Shown here one piece after another: positions 64,000-64,000 of a DNA stretch of 64,000 bases. The position numbers and the translations under genes are program-made. Under the pieces are notes generated by a model. The model searched no databases. It worked only from the letters and a program-made list of their open reading frames with translations, and had not been told where the DNA came from. Origin of the DNA: Pseudogemmobacter hezensis (GTDB lineage Bacteria > Pseudomonadota > Alphaproteobacteria > Rhodobacterales > Rhodobacteraceae); assembly GCF_013155295.1 (NCBI RefSeq), contig NZ_JABJXT010000001.1:62001-126000 (forward strand), read 5' to 3'. Position 1 is the stretch's first letter; every line of letters begins with the position of its first letter.

Positions 64000-64000
64000 G

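Overview
The window reads as one contiguous piece of chromosome from a GC-rich alphaproteobacterium, most likely order Rhodobacterales (Rhodobacteraceae/Paracoccaceae). This rests on family resemblance of the proteins, on the gene orders dnaG-rpoD and trpG-trpD-ung-trpC-moaC-moeA-lexA / comEC / gltX / gltA, on the alphaproteobacterial SOS box GAAC-N7-GAAC in front of lexA, and on two DUF1127 genes. I see no insertion sequence, phage module, CRISPR array, rRNA or tRNA. Almost everything is core housekeeping DNA with short intergenic gaps.

Layout. 1-4.8 kb: end of a PA0069-type radical SAM gene, then dnaG and rpoD, with a striking cluster of GATTCG words between them and a UUCG-loop terminator after rpoD. 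4.8-9.5 kb: a membrane protein with LAS-type peptidase motifs, then (minus strand) gatC-gatA, an Excalibur lipoprotein, an AmpD-like amidase and RNase P RNA. 9.7-13.3 kb: an UPF0173 metal hydrolase, an unknown 251-aa protein, tadA, and an rluB-type pseudouridine synthase with a long disordered tail. 13.5-19.2 kb: a tightly packed plus-strand operon combining a 27-aa membrane peptide, XpaC, TelA, a DUF2927 lipoprotein, a small ORF, an SPFH-GYF protein and a double-zinc-ribbon membrane protein. This is the most system-like locus here. 19.4-22.5 kb: purC, a PfkB sugar kinase, dtd and a small exported protein. 22.7-34 kb: trpGD-ung-trpC-moaC-moeA, lexA, comEC (minus), gltX, gltA. 34-41.6 kb: an XRE regulator, a quinone oxidoreductase, a LysR/DUF1127 divergent pair, a heptamer repeat, a Bax-inhibitor-1 protein, a SPOR lipoprotein and a D,D-carboxypeptidase. 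41.5-46 kb: tmk-holB-tatD-MBL hydrolase and an AEC transporter. 46-51.5 kb (minus): a polyamine-type ABC operon carrying an extra exported DUF2314 gene. 51.9-56.5 kb: guaA, a P-loop protein, metA (with the residue typical of acetyl-CoA users) and ppk2. 56.5-59.4 kb (minus): a second polyamine-type ABC operon without a binding protein. 59.5-64 kb: a MocR-type regulator divergent from a second DUF1127 gene, with repeated ATTGTATC words, then a large RTX/Hint secreted protein that runs off the right edge.

How the genes work together. Information processing is well represented: primase, housekeeping sigma factor, RNase P, tRNA amidation, tRNA editing and deamination, rRNA modification, DNA polymerase delta-prime, uracil repair and SOS control. 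Cell-wall turnover appears as the AmpD-like amidase, D,D-carboxypeptidase, SPOR protein and the LAS-motif protein. Nucleotide and amino-acid synthesis is present as purC, guaA, tmk, trpGDC and metA. Small regulatory signals (SOS box, GANTC cluster, dyads, structured leaders, tandem repeats) are listed separately because they are easy to lose.
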